64,000 nt of DNA from Pomphorhynchus laevis (taxonomy: Eukaryota > Acanthocephala > Palaeacanthocephala > Echinorhynchida > Pomphorhynchidae): positions 18,336 through 82,335 of the forward strand of contig WNNJ02002840.1 of NCBI GenBank assembly GCA_012934845.2, written 5' to 3'. How positions within the stretch are numbered: position 1 is the first letter of the stretch; each line of letters opens with the position of its first letter. This document shows positions 1-11,629 of the stretch, in pieces. The translations under genes were made by a program, and so were the position numbers. The notes beneath the pieces are model-generated. The model was not told the origin of the DNA. It ran no database searches and saw only the letters and a list, made by a program, of their open reading frames with translations.

Positions 1-180
1 TGCAATTTATAATTACTAAATAATTTATAATTACAATTTATTAAACTTTAATTATTTGTATAATAAAAAAATAATATAATTAATATACTATTAATATTTA
101 GTAATGTAATAAATAATGTTTTTAAAATATTATTAATATCGTTAATAATAATTTTATAATTTATTAATAAAATTAATTTT

Positions 181-650
181 TTAATAAACCCTTTTTCCGT
201 GAAAAAGGGTTCACAGGTCACAATCGTAGCCTGTAAACAAGTTACGACTTGAAAGAAACGTATAAAATCTCAATGTTTTATTAATTCAGTAGCACATTTG
301 ATATAATTTAATAATATTAATTAATAATATTTTTATGTAATTTCAATTAAATTAATTTTAACTAAACCTTTTTTCCTTGAAAATAAGTTCACAGGTCACA
401 ATCGTAGCCTGTAAACAAGTTACGACTTGAAAGAAACGTATAAAATCTCAATGTTTTATTAATTCAGTAGCACATTTGATATAATTTAATAATATTAATT
501 AATAATATTTTTATGTAATTTCAATTAAATTAATTTTAACTAAACCTTTTTTCCTTGAAAATAAGTTCACAGGTCACAATCGTAGCCTGTAAACAAGTTA
601 AGACTCTAAAGAAACGTATAAAATCTCAATGTTTTATAAATTCAATAGCA
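181..650. repeat. 178-bp tandem repeat, about 2.6 copies
   Basis: The word TCACAGGTCACAATCGTAGC starts at 211, 389 and 567, giving an exact 178-bp period. Copies 1 and 2 are nearly identical and copy 3 diverges and fades at about 650. The first copy opens with a perfect 10-bp hairpin (arms 187-196 and 202-211) that copies 2 and 3 have lost. Positions 1-180 before it are plain AT-rich sequence with no visible gene. Confidence 0.9.
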
Positions 651-667
651 CGTTATTTCATACTCTC

Positions 668-697
668 CTTATCAGTAATGCCATCATTACTGATAAG
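668..697. repeat. Perfect 13-bp hairpin
   Basis: CTTATCAGTAATG is followed after 4 nt by its exact reverse complement. It lies just beyond the end of the 178-bp tandem array. One of many short perfect inverted repeats in this window. The stretch 698-930 holds only AT-rich sequence. Confidence 0.85.
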
Positions 698-934
698 AAA
701 AGCTGTCTTGTAATTTCGACGGATACGTTTCTGTCTACTACATGTAGAAAATTAAAAATATCGTTTAGAAATCAATGAATTAATATATTAATTATATCAT
801 AAATTATTTAAATTTATGTTTAATTATAATTAAAATATTAAATATATAATCTTAAAATATTTTTGTTAGATTTAAATATTTTTGTTTAATTATTAAATTA
901 TAATTATTAAATTATAATTTAATTATTAAATTTG

Positions 935-1362
935 TTAGATACAAGTTACCATTAGAATGTTTAACGCGTTTAAACGCTTTTCTCCTTGCAGCAACCTTTG
1001 TCGCGCACAAGACAATTTTGACAGCAGAAACACAAGCACTCTAAGACTATTTCTATATAGAAAGCATTCATTTAAATCTAATGTTTCTTCGTCGAAAATC
1101 ATGCTCAGTTGATGTTTGAACTTAATGAGAGCTATAAAATAATAAATGTATTATATTAACATATAAAAAGTTTTGATACCGTCCAAAATGAGCTGAAAGC
1201 TAGCTTTAAACCATGATGGATCCAAAACGCCCTTGTATCTACATTGCATAACATTAATGAAAATTATTTCCGAATCATTTTACCTAACATATGATACAAA
1301 CATATGTCCGTATTCTTTAACAAATTGAACAACATCATTGCTATTTAAATGCGATTTACCAG
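935..1362 (-). CDS. Last three exons of an unrecognised host gene with tiny introns
   Basis: On the minus strand three exons join in frame: 1362-1284, 1238-1180 and 1131-935 (stop TAA at 937-935). The introns are 45 nt (1283-1239, GTAAAA...TGTAG) and 48 nt (1179-1132, GTATCA...TTATAG), both GT-AG with phases that match exactly (2 and 1). The upstream acceptor is CTTTAAATTTAG at 1374-1363, so earlier exons exist or existed. The encoded tail is about 110 residues and includes FVKEYGHMFVSYVRYKG, LDPSWFKASFQLILDALIKF and LLSKLSCARQRLLQGEKRLN. It looks helical and has no membrane segment. I do not recognise the family. The acceptor is followed upstream (1421-1895) by the 186-bp tandem repeat, which would lie in an intron. 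That the frame stays open across two introns is the main evidence that this is a real gene; the product is unknown. Confidence 0.7.
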
Positions 1363-1420
1363 CTAAATTTAAAGGAAATTATAGAAATATTAAAATACAG
1401 AATTACACTTAGTTGAGCTT

Positions 1421-1895
1421 TAAAAATACTAATTATTATTAATTAGGATTATTATATAAATGCAAATCTAAAAAGATAAAAATTAAATTTCAAAAATTAA
1501 TAAACTTCATCTTAAAATTTTTATTATATCTCCCAAACATTTTCTTTATACAGAATAAAGTTTTGGTCTTTCACCTTTTTAATTACATTATGTAATTTTA
1601 TCTCCTTTAAAATACTAATTCTTATTAATTAGGATTATTATATAAATGCAAATCTAAAAAGATAAAAATTAAATTTCAAAAATTAATAAACTTCATCTTA
1701 AAATTTTTATTATATCTCCTAAACATTTTCTTTATACAGAATAAAGTTTTGGGCTTTAACCTTTTTAATTACATTATGTAATTTTATCTCCTTTAAAATA
1801 CTAATTATTATTAATTAGGATTATTATATAAATGCAAATCTAGAAAGATAAAAATTAAATTTCGAAAATTAATAAACTTCATCTTAACATTTTTA
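1421..1895. repeat. 186-bp tandem repeat, about 2.5 copies
   Basis: AATACTAATT recurs at 1425, 1611 and 1797, a 186-bp period, with near-identical units containing CTAAACATTTTC and TTACATTATGTAATTTTATC. A further partial, diverged copy lies at about 3408-3480. If the minus-strand gene at 935-1362 continues upstream, this array is intronic. Confidence 0.85.
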
Positions 1896-2232
1896 TTATA
1901 TTAAACGATAACATTTAATATTTTAAAGAATATTTAATATTTAATAATTTTAAAATATTGTAAATTATATGATACTTATAAAATGCAAAACTTTAATCGA
2001 ATTTCAATAAAATATAACGTGTTCAACATTTATTTTAAACAAATAATTTATTTCTTAACAAATAATTTCAGGATTTGATTAAACATTAAGTAATATTAAG
2101 AAAATATTTTTAGTGTCAAAATATTAATTAAACATTTGCAGTTTAAATTTAAAACGATCCTGGATGTCACGGTTTATCATAATCTTCCCTGGGTTGTTCA
2201 CAAGATCACCCATTGATGATGCTTTCTATTTA

Positions 2233-2270
2233 ATAATATTAATTAAAATCGCGATTTTAATTAATATTAT
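2233..2270. repeat. Perfect 19-bp palindrome without spacer, plus a third arm
   Basis: The sequence is symmetrical about TCG|CGA at 2251/2252, with arms of 19 bp. The right-hand arm is then repeated once more (about 2272-2292). AT-rich sequence surrounds it; 1896-2230 shows no gene. Confidence 0.85.
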
Positions 2271-2301
2271 CACGATTTTAATTAATATTATTAAATATAG
2301 A

Positions 2302-2516
2302 CTATCCTGATGGGTTTACCGACTTTAAAAGTGTTAAAGTCTTCAAAAGTGCTAGCAAGACAGGGCTGGACAAGATTAGCTAAGTAAGAGGGAAAACTTT
2401 AAGTATCTCCTAACTAAGGTTAGAAGACCTTGAGATGAAGAAGAGTAACCGAGAAATGTCCTGATAAGACTGGATCGATTTAGTTTCCTGCAGGACTAAT
2501 ACATCTGCGTCGCTAG
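2302..2516 (-). CDS. Possible two-exon coding fragment, product unknown
   Basis: On the minus strand, a good acceptor (TTTTTTTCTATCAG, ending 2517) is followed by an open stretch (2516-2429) reading ...DADVLVLQETKSIQSYQ..., a GT donor at 2428, a possible 49-nt intron ending CTTACTTAG (2380), and a leucine-rich open stretch to a TAG at 2302. The phase only fits if the second exon starts slightly later, at a TCCAG acceptor. The intron length matches the gene at 935-1362. VLVLQET also resembles the start of a LINE endonuclease, so a decayed element is an alternative. Weak call. Confidence 0.22.
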
Positions 2517-2854
2517 CTGATAGAAAAAAAGCGCAGAAGCACCTCTCAAATAAGTTGCAAATTAAATATGTACAGCTTAAATTAAAAATAAAAAGCATTA
2601 ATAAATAATGCATTTAAAGTAGAAAGTGTCTTAAACTTTCAATTAATTCTATCGCATTAACTTCCCTCTTTTTCAATAAGACGATATCCACCTGTCATCC
2701 TGTAGATATTTTACGACATTTTTTTTCCTTTTACGACACCCGTTTGATTTTAGATGTGACAAAAGTTGCAAACTCAGACTTCAGCATTTTCGACTATTTA
2801 AATTAAGCACTCTACACGGCTATTATTCAATCTCATGTGCAACTTTACAACTTT

Positions 2855-2990
2855 GATTTATTGATTTAGCATTATTATGGTTATTTATTATTATTTCTTT
2901 ATTTTTATTTGTTTATTTTATTTATTTTTATTTATTATTATTTTATAATTATATTAAATACTTAGACTCAGTTAGCTAAATTAATTGGTC
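2855..2990 (+). repeat. Dispersed AT-rich repeat R, partial copy
   Basis: Shares TGATTTAGCATTATTATG and ATATTAAATAC-TAGACTCAGTTAGCT with copies at 16960-17165, 47795-47886, 47990-48105 (inverted), 49750-49830, 50035-50190 and 60520-60620. No coding capacity; the type of element is unknown. The flanks 2520-2854 and 2991-3400 hold no gene I can support. Confidence 0.6.
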
Positions 2991-3512
2991 CAATTACAAA
3001 TATTTTTATCATTTCACACATATCCATGTGTGAAGCTGACAATGCGTAGAATATTAAATCACTGTAAATTGATTCGTAATAGCAAGTAAGTAAAAAAGAA
3101 GGATTTATTTTTACCTTGCAAATGCGGGCATTAGGTCACTGTAAAAAAACTAATTAATCTTTAGTTATTAAATAAAAATTTAGATAAATAAAAATATTGA
3201 TTAACAAGCAATTTATATATCAACGATATTTAAATTTGTTTAAATTAAATACATCAATTTATAACGGAAAATTGACGTAAAAAAGATTGATCCAGGAAAA
3301 AATGATGTGGTAGAGCTGAAGATATCATAAAATTAAATCACTTGAATAAAGGTCAACGATCACAGCTTTATTCCATTCTCATTTCCATGGGAGAAAGCAA
3401 ATACTAGGTTTATCTCCTAAGCATTTTCATTATATCGAATAAGGTTTTGGTCTTACATTGTGTAATTTTATCTCCTTTAATATTATCATCAGTAGATAAG
3501 CAGTAACAGTAG

Positions 3513-3625
3513 ATTTGTTTGGGCTGAAGTACACTTGCTCATCGTGAAAGTATGACGATGGGACAATTTGTTTGGGCTAAAGCCCACTTGCTCATCGTGA
3601 AAGTAAGTATGACGGTAGGACAAAA
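3513..3625. repeat. Tandem duplication of about 56 bp
   Basis: The block TTTGTTTGGGCT...ACTTGCTCATCGTGAAAGTA...GGACAA occurs twice in a row with a few substitutions and a 4-bp insertion (GTAA) in the second copy. No coding role seen. Confidence 0.8.
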
Positions 3626-3798
3626 AAATAGGTTGTATAGATAGAACATAGTTAATTATAATAAGGTTATCTAATGCATGCATTAGATAACTAGCAAAAT
3701 ATCACTGTAAATTGATCCGTAATAGCAACCAAGAAAACATTGCAAAAATTCCTAAATACGTCATCAATAGATAAAAATTATAAAGTTGATCATGGCTT

Positions 3799-3978
3799 TC
3801 ACATGCAATCTAATGGAGTACCGATTTGTTCCTTAATAGAAATAAAACAAAATTCGATTCCAGTACCTTTAAGCTGAGAATTTAATTCTTCCATAGATTT
3901 GAGAATGTAAGCCTCTGAACGAATCCATGGGTGTTCAAATAATTCATCGGTTAACAATGGAAGATCAACTTCAACCAT
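3799..3978 (-). CDS. 59-codon ORF, possible first exon of a host gene
   Basis: A minus-strand ORF starts at 3978 in a good context (AAAATGG) and reads MVEVDLPLLTDELFEHPWIR, then ...EAYILKSMEELNSQLKG..., ending at TGA 3801-3799. Its mixed, non-repetitive composition contrasts with the AT-rich surroundings and looks like host coding sequence. Just before the stop, CAT|GTGAAAGC could be a splice donor; a TATTTAG acceptor about 51 nt further on would match the tiny introns of the gene at 935-1362, but the sequence after it also occurs at 3055-3090, so a repeat is possible. Family not recognised. 3979-4500 shows only a 129-codon antisense ORF of low-complexity composition that I do not call. Confidence 0.45.
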   Translation of the reverse strand: MVEVDLPLLTDELFEHPWIRSEAYILKSMEELNSQLKGTGIEFCFISIKEQIGTPLDCM

Positions 3979-4499
3979 TTTCTACAATTTAATAGATTTT
4001 GTAATAAACATTTTCCTAATGTTTAGATTTATCAGGCACAAAATAAAATTTAAAAATATAATTTAAAATTATTAGTTGGATAAACACATAAAAGATCACT
4101 TTTGTTATACTCATTATAAATGTTTAACGAATGCAAAATATAAAGGAAGTAGATGCACGAATATGAACAGGTAGAGTTCCAGGAAAAATCGAGAGAAGGA
4201 AGATGTATATAAGGAGAGTTAATTTTACAGGACAAAGTAAAAAATAAATTGGTACTTTGGGATATGTTGGCAAGTGAAGTTTCGGGGAGTAAAATGGTCA
4301 AAACTACATGGACAGCAAAGAATACTAAGAATACTACATATATAAGAATACTGCATAGACAGAAAAGGTAAACGAGTATTTTTGAGTAGCTGGGAAGAGT
4401 AGTAAACGCTAGAGAAAAGTTATAAGAACACGAATGCATCGAAAATCTCTAAGGATAACGATAAGAAAGCGAACTTAAAAAATACTTATCTTTACGCAA

Positions 4500-4966
4500 A
4501 ATAATCCCCCTTTCAGTCCTTGCTCTTTTGAATTGCTCACTTGTCGTTCTTCTAACCCGATCACTCTAGATCTCGCCATTGCATACCGTCTTGATTCATC
4601 AGCTCCTACAGCCTTATTTTTTACCGAACTCGCTGACCTCCTTTCTCATTGTTCTTTGTCCTCAATCCATTCACTCGTTCTAGGCGACTTCAACATCCGC
4701 CTAGACCGCCCTCTTCCACGGATTCCATCCGGTTCATCAACATTCTATCCAACTACAATTACAAACTAATCTCCACTGCCCCCACACATATCCTTGGTGG
4801 GGCACTCGACATCATCGCTGTCCCCGATCATTTTGCTGCCTACACCTCACTGTCCATCTCTGATCCTGGTCTATCCGATCATTTTCTCGTCACCCTTGAT
4901 CTTACTCACAACCACACCACTTCTCACACACCTACAATCCTACGTCGCCCTTGGAGAAATCTTTGA
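4500..4966 (+). mobile_element. LINE-A endonuclease fragment
   Basis: Same sequence as the endonuclease part of the full LINE-A at 17354-21818, on the opposite strand. It keeps an intact LGDFN motif (LVLGDFNIRL), then shifts frame to ...HILGGALDIIAVPD... and GLSDHFLVTLDL (the SDH motif). It ends abruptly at 4966, where the sequence switches to RT of the same family on the other strand. Confidence 0.9.
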
Positions 4967-5746
4967 GTAGGTCGTTGTAAACTTTCATGCAGGCGATTTC
5001 TGTAGAGTTATTAGAGCGGAAAGCGGATTGGAAAGGAGGGTACCGATTGGATGAAGAGAGATAAACGTTGATCTGTATTAAGATAAGGAACTCTAAGTTC
5101 TTGGAAAAAGTAGGGAGGAGTTAAATAGGGCGATATCTAGAAGGAAGTGAGGAGTCGAGCGATTTTTTTATAAGGAGGGTACGAACGATGGCGGGTTTTC
5201 AGTTTGAAGGAAACTGACGACTGCGGATGGACGAGTTAAACAATGTGGTGAGGAAAGGGAATATCGATTAGCAAATGGATTTAAATATGGAAATAGGCAG
5301 GGGATCGGTAGGTGAGATTTTGTTGGGCAAGGACATGAGGATAGATGAGACTTTGGCAGGTGATACAGGGAGAAGATTAAAGAGTACCGGGAGGATGAGG
5401 CGAGTACTAGTGAAATGGAATGAAGACGGGTTTGTGAGAGAGCAATGTGGATACTTTGGTCTGAAGAAATGACGTATAATCATTGGGATTGATGTTACAA
5501 AACTAAGAGGAGCGAGAAAGGATGAGTTAAAAGTATGCCATACAGACTTAGAGTTTAATGAAGTGTTGATTTTATGCTACCAGAAAGGGTTGCATTTAGT
5601 ACGTAGTAGGTGGAGATGAGACCGACGAAGAGCAAGATAGGTATCACGGAGAGACGGAGTGAGCGAGCGGATATCACGTCTGAGAGAGCGGTGAAGAACA
5701 AAATGAGTAAAATATAGCCTATTATCTTTACAAGTCCAATAGACAA
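4967..5746 (-). mobile_element. LINE-A RT fragment, inverted relative to its neighbour
   Basis: Minus-strand translation gives LLPVSPAKVSSILMSLPNK and neighbouring pieces of the linker and early RT of LINE-A (matching about 18573-19250 of the full copy). Frames are interrupted. Together with 4500-4966 it forms a head-to-head junction inside one LINE family, explained by an inversion or two independent fragments. Confidence 0.85.
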
Positions 5747-5879
5747 TTAAAATCAATAATAATTCTTATAGCATCAGTATATCTGAAACATATAACAGAA
5801 GGTTAGCAAAATTAGAAATATGTAAAATAGTATATTTTATCTTACTTCAATTTATCTCGTCAAGCCTTTTTGTTTAATG

Positions 5880-6755
5880 ACGTCGTCTAGTTATCGTCGC
5901 TGTTATCGACACCAATTTACTTGAAGAATCTTACCAACGCTATCGTCGTCTCATTGTATAGTATCTTAATTGCTTCTATCTATATCAGTCGAGTTTCGAA
6001 TGTCTTGAAATTCTCTATCATAAGGCCGTTATACAAAAGAGACAATCGATGTTTAGTTGAAAGTTATAGACCTGTGAGATTGACTTGTGTATCTTGCCGT
6101 ATATTGGAGAGGATATTTGTAGTTTAATCAGCAACTATCTAAAAACTACTAGGTTATTGTGCCATAATCAGCATGACTTCCGGAAAAATCACTCGACTGT
6201 ATCGAATCGTTTGATAGCCAAGGAATGTTGAGGTTACCTAGTAGATGAAGGATTCAATGTCGATGTTGTATTTTTTGATTTCTCGAATGCTATTGACTTT
6301 ATTCGTCATTATATATTGATTCGTGTGCTGGCATTATATATGCTGGCGTCCCTGAGATTCGATGTTGGGTTCACTGCTATTCTGTATTTATGTGAACGAT
6401 TTACATGGTATCCTGAGTTTAGATTCGCTGTTGTATGCGGATGATCTTAAAATTTGTCGAACAGTTAGGTCGAATTTAGATATGGATATCATCCAATCAG
6501 ATATTGATAGCGTTTCTAAGTGAGTATGCTCCAACGGATGTCTATCAATGTATCTAAGTGTGTTTGCATGTGTATAAGTTCACGTAATGATGCTCAAAGC
6601 CAACATATCATTTAGGTTGTCAGCTCATCGAAATAGTTTCATATGTAAGGGATCTTAGTATATAAATCGCTAACGATTTGTCTACTCTCCGACACACTAA
6701 TTATGTATGTTCCAAAGCTATGTGTATGATAGGTCTGATTCGCCGAACGAATCAG
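5880..6755 (+). mobile_element. LINE-B RT fragment, heavily decayed
   Basis: Pieces such as FSIIRPLYKRDNRCLVESYR (motif like IPIYKKGNREDPSNYRPV of the LINE-B copy at 26567-30690), a decayed ADDLKIC at about 6440-6460, and AMCMIGLIRRTN near 6715-6750 follow in order in shifting frames. The hAT transposon begins right after the last piece. Confidence 0.75.
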
Positions 6756-8217
6756 AGTAGAGCCCTGCTGATGTCATATGTCCGCTTTATTGATGACGAT
6801 TTTCAAATACACGAAGAAATGTTATTTATGAAGTATTTAAAAACAGACACAACAGGAGTATCAATATTCGAAGTTGTTGAATCTTGGTTCGAAGAAAAAC
6901 AAATACCATTTGAAAATTTGATATCATGTGCTACTGACGGAGCCCCTGCTATGATTGGAAGACATAAGGGGTTTATTTCATTTTTAAAGAACATTTGTCC
7001 AACAATATTAACTATCCACTGTATTATACATCGTCATACTTGGTGGCAAAGAACATAAGTCCTATTCTTAATTCTTCTTTAAGGCTTGTCATCCAAGTAG
7101 TAAACAACATAAAGACAAATCCAAAGTGTGACAGATTGTTTCAGATTTTCTGTAAAGACAATAACGAGCAATACAATAGATTACATCACCACACTGAAAT
7201 TCGATGGTTATCTAAAGGTAATTGCCTTGCAAGATTTGTTTGCTTATTTGACACAATTATTTCTTTCCTGGAAGAAGAGAAGGAATTCGATCGAAGAGAC
7301 GAGCTGAATGACCATAAAAACAATATAAACTTTATGGCATTTATTTTCAGAAAGCTTAATGAAATATCGCTGAAATTGCAAGGAAAACATGTTACTCTGA
7401 TCGAATGTACTATTAAGGCCTTTACAGAGAACAGAAGTTTTTAAGAACAACTTATTGAAGAGAAACTTTAAAAATATGCAGGAGATGAAACAGGTAGAGT
7501 CTTTTCTTTCTGATCAATACTTATTCAATTATTCTGAATACTTGTCTACTCTAAAGCAGGAATTTCTTATTAGGTTTTCGGATTTATTTTCTTTGCATAT
7601 TAAGCCATGGATGATTGACCCCTTTGTCTGTGATATTGAATGTGTTGAAGAAACCATTCAAGAAGAACTTATCGATCTTCAATGCAATGAAAGAATTAAA
7701 ATATAAATATGAAAAGGACGGACAATTTGGATTATGGATGGCACAGTCGGCGAAGTTTTTATATCCTACGATTTGGACTAAAATGACCAATATTTTGCTG
7801 TGTTTTTCGTCTTCTTATTTAGTGGAATGTGGTTTTAGTACAGTAAAAATAATAATAACTAAAGAAAGAAATAGAATAGACATATGTTCTAGAGGTGACG
7901 TGAGAATGAAGCTTACAAACTTTAAGCCTAGAATTGAGGAACTAGTAAAAAAACATCAAAACCAAGGATCACATTAAATTTCTTTATTTATATTTTTTCA
8001 AATTCGGTTTATTTATTATTCATCGATGATCTAACTGAGGCTTGTAACTTTATAATACAAATCTACATTATGTTTTTAACATCAATATATCTACTGTTAT
8101 TATTACATGAATATTAAGATTTATATAAAATTTAAAACAGTTTTTCTGTCAAGATGAGCGATATTTAAAAAAATGTTCAAAAGTGGGCGATGATTGAAAA
8201 AAGGTTGAGAAACACTG
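6756..8217 (+). mobile_element. hAT transposon (ZBED5/SCAND3-like), 5'-truncated and broken
   Basis: Three overlapping frames read in order as one transposase: EEMLFMKYLKTDTTG...CATDGAPAMIGRHKGF (6780-7040, catalytic DG region), HHHTEIRWLSKGNCLARF (about 7180-7240), and LVECGFSTVK...RGDVRMKLTNFKP (7820-7970), which is the hAT C-terminal dimerisation block ending KHQNQGSH, stop at 7977. Frame changes lie near 7030, 7444 and 7690. The right end reads AAGGTTGAGAAACACTG (to 8217), the reverse of the usual CAGTGNTTCTCAACC terminus of this hAT group. No matching left terminus is visible; the 5' side joins LINE-B sequence at about 6750. Plain cut-and-paste transposon; not functional. 8218-8710 follows with no gene I can identify. 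Confidence 0.9.
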
Positions 8218-8711
8218 ACTTAGAGCATACACAAACATATAAAGCCTTAGAAAATCGGGAAATTTCGTTTGTTACAAATTTTGAATGCATAGTGAGTGAA
8301 ACACCTACAGATATATATAAACATCTACGTTGATCAGCAGGAGATTTTAAGTCGAGACACAGGCTGTACTCAGGTTATGGAAATAGCTGCAAATCGTTAT
8401 GACAGGCTAAGTAAAACGCCCAAGTATTTGCATGAATACGATACTAGCTGAAATTAAAAGTTAGGGAGAATGTCATATTATCTAAACTAGTTAATTTGAT
8501 CTTATTGTAATTTATATGCTATAATTATAGATAGTTGAATAAAGACTACTTGCCTTATTTTACCTTGCCTTATTTTATAGCAGCGTTTAATCTAAAAATA
8601 TTGATAAAATGACAATAATCATAATCGTATATATTAACCGTTAATATATATAAATATAATCTCATATATTATATAAGATATAATTGTATATCATATATAT
8701 AACAACAATAA

Positions 8712-9110
8712 AAATATATTTAAAGTGGCAAATGCGTGCCAACTGCACGTTTACAAGTCTACTAACTAACAAAAAAGCACAGCAAAAGTCATACAGATAA
8801 ATTTGTTAAATTGTTTAAATGTAATCGGATTTGGCGTTTGAAGCACGGCATTGAGGTTGATTAGCGTATATGAATGGGTAGATGATTCCACAAGAGAGGA
8901 GCAGCCACTAGGAAGGGGCGGAAGCCAAAAGAGGAAGAGTAGTTTGGGATATGTAAAAGAGAATAACAGGAACGCAAGGAACAGTAAACATGACGAGAAT
9001 TATCAAGAAAAGGAAGGTTGAGAAATGAAAGGGTATGAAAATATTTGATGATTGTAATGCTCTACATGCCACACATGAGTCGTTTGATAATCTTGACAAT
9101 TTTGACAATT
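8712..9110 (-). mobile_element. LINE-C 3' end
   Basis: Nearly parallel to 22912-23145: both begin on the plus strand with the tail hairpin GTGGCAAATGCGTGC and continue through GAGAGGAGCAGCCAC and GCGGAAGCCAAAAGAGG. On the minus strand the end of the RT ORF resembles the C-terminus of LINE-A (FG-FRTFVVAAPLSW versus YGLRSFLVAASLAW). Short 3' fragment only. Confidence 0.8.
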
Positions 9111-9479
9111 TTGAGTCTTTGATAATTTCAGTGACTTACAGCTAAATAGTTGATTGTTATAAGACAGTGAGCGTATTTATTTGACAATCGTAGTTGATTC
9201 CTTAATAATACAAGTAGCTTATCACAAATACATTAGCCAAAATTTTGGATGTCCTTTGTTAGAAAAAACTAAATGTTCGACACTATACTCCAATCATACG
9301 ATTAGTATTAGAGCCCTCGTAGTACAGAGATCATTCGAGATCCATACTTCTGGATCTTTATCGTATTCAGATCCTAAACGTATTCAGAAATCTCAATATT
9401 TTAAATATAAAGTACGATTTGAGCCATTGATTCGCATACACATATTTATCACATTTATAAAAAAGAAAAATTTATTTTG

Positions 9480-10985
9480 TTTGGGTGCCAACGGCGCGCT
9501 TACAAGTCCACTGAAAATAACAAAAAATACCAAATTAGTAAAAAATAATCCCTCAGACAAATTTTGAATAGTATGAACAAGGAAATCGTGCATATGTACG
9601 AAGAGAACGAATTCCAAGCAAGAGAGCAGCAACAGGAAAAGAACGGAGGCGGTAATTTGTCAAATAATTTGAAGTGTAGAGAAGGGAATGAGATGATCTT
9701 AATGATAAAGAAGCAGGACGAGATTCATCAAGATGTGGAAAATGTAAGTATGAAGGGGAATTGTCATGCAGTAAACGATGGGTCAGGATAATCAAACAAA
9801 ATTGGACACAATGGCTAATTGTAGGAAGCCAGGAAAGATTGAAAATATAGTCAAAACGGCGAAGATATATGAAAACGCAAACAGCTGAGTTTACAATACG
9901 TTGAATAGATTGGAGAGTAGCTTTGGGAGATTTCGAGAGCAGGCTAAAGCAATAATTGATTCAGAAAAATAAAAGGGCGTATAAAAGGGAAAGACAGGAG
10001 CGAAAATCGATCAACACCCGAATAAGGCGAATATCATGTAGTAGCAGGAACGAGGAGCGGACTTTGTCGAAAACAAATGCCTTGAGAAAAAGATGGTTGT
10101 AAAGTGGAAACTGAGGAATACGATATCATTAACGACACAAATAATCGTTGAGTAGATATATACGGTAGGTGAAGTAATGTTGATGTGAGAGGGAATTATC
10201 CACATGATTTTGGACTTTGTAGGATTGAGTGATAGGTGAAGCGAAGATGCTGGGAAACGGATAAGAGGCAAGCGGAGGAAATATATGCAAGATAATCGAT
10301 TTAAGAGGAGGGTAGATAAGTAGAGAAGAATGTCGTCAGCATATTGTATAACATAAAAATTGTGTTCTGGTTATTGTAGAGATACCTAGTACTGAGCCTT
10401 GAGGAACACTGTGTGCGAGAGAAGACGGTTGAGAGACATAATAAGCTGAATGAACACTTAAAGAACGGTCAGATAAATAAGAGGAAAACCAGGTTACAGA
10501 AGAGTTAGAGAATCCATAGTCATGACGGAGGCGATATAGAAGAATATAATGATCGAAGATGTCGAATGCAGATTAGAAGTCGAGGGAATTTATGACGCTA
10601 CAAAGTTTTCCCTCTCTTGATTGAGGATCACCAAAGACTTTGACACACTAGTTCTGTTGAATGATTAGAACAAAAAGTAGATTAAAACGACGGAGATAAA
10701 TTTGACGATCGAAGATATGTATTAACCTAATTTAACACAAGACGTTCGAATAGTTTTGATAAGGTTAAGAGAAGAGATATAGAACGATATGAGGACGGGT
10801 GTGAAATGTCGAGATAGTGTTTTTTCAGAAGTGAGCGAACAATGGCAGATTTCAAGTTTGACGGAAAAAAGCCGCTGTGGATAGAAGAATTGTAAAAAAC
10901 GAAGATATCGAATGGCATATAAGCTCAAGTACATAGTAAGAGGGTCGGCAGGAGAAAATTTGTTGGGTAATTATTCCAATACATA
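9480..10985 (-). mobile_element. LINE-A-related copy, 3' half, old
   Basis: Minus-strand pieces align in order with LINE-A ORF2: LKSAIVRSLLKKHYLD (RT start, about 10820), LNPTKSKIMWIIP (about 10200), and LDESRPASLSLRSSHSLLYT to the C-terminus (9553-9795). A degenerate tail hairpin (GGTGCCAACGGCGCGCTTACA) sits at 9485-9505. Many frame changes. The plus-strand ORF 9181-9567 at its edge has no support as a gene. Confidence 0.8.
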
Positions 10986-11039
10986 CCAAAGCCAAAAGGC
11001 TATTCAGGCATATTCCAAAAAAAGAAGAAAAGCAAATAG

Positions 11040-11629
11040 TCAGTCAATGTAGCTAATTAGAGTATTACAGTGGTAGTGTTGAATGGCGGCATTTTTCACG
11101 TATCCATTTGTAGCATCGTGATTTAAACGTTCTCAAACTGGGGCTGCAACGACTTCCTCAGGCAACGAATTCCACATGTTAATTCCTCTCATCGAGAGTC
11201 TATACACTTTTGGTAATCTGACAAATCCAAATTGATACAAGACTCTGCTATGTCCCCGCAACTGACCTACCCGCCTAGTGATTACATCGGTGGGATAACC
11301 CACCGCATCATTCGACATGTGCCATAGACATACAATTTCTAAAGATATGAGCCTCTAACGTACCAACAACATCCCAATACGACTAAGACGTACATAATAG
11401 TCAATACCACTAAAGCCAATACAGAGCCTCGATCCGCGCCTAAGAATAGACTCCAGATCTAATAGTTCTGGCTTAGTGACAGGGAAAAAAGCCTGAATGC
11501 AGTACTCAAAGTGTGGCCTGACGATGGAGATGAATAACTTCTTGAACATATGACAGCTTAATTTGAGGAATGCATTTTTAATACAATATAACGCCCTAGT
11601 AGCCTTACCTAGAAAGAAGTCGGTGTTTA
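11040..11629 (-). mobile_element. LINE-B C-terminal part, left of an insertion
   Basis: Minus-strand frames give FFLGKATRALYCIKNAFLK...FISIVRPHFEYCIQAFFP (11355-11640) and SRVLYQFGFVRLPKVYRLS..RGINMWNSLPEEV (11133-11260), the usual end of a CR1/jockey-like ORF2. It continues at 12830-13275 on the far side of a younger LINE-A insertion. Confidence 0.85.

Noticed and set aside
4050-4439. 129-codon minus-strand ORF
   Set aside because: Low-complexity hydrophobic composition and no recognisable motif; position next to LINE-A fragments suggests chance or decayed LINE sequence.
8640-8720. TATA-rich stretch as a promoter
   Set aside because: It is a simple AT repeat bordering a LINE-C tail with no gene downstream on either strand.
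9181-9567. 128-codon plus-strand ORF
   Set aside because: It runs into the 3' tail of a minus-strand LINE copy and has no domain or conserved composition.
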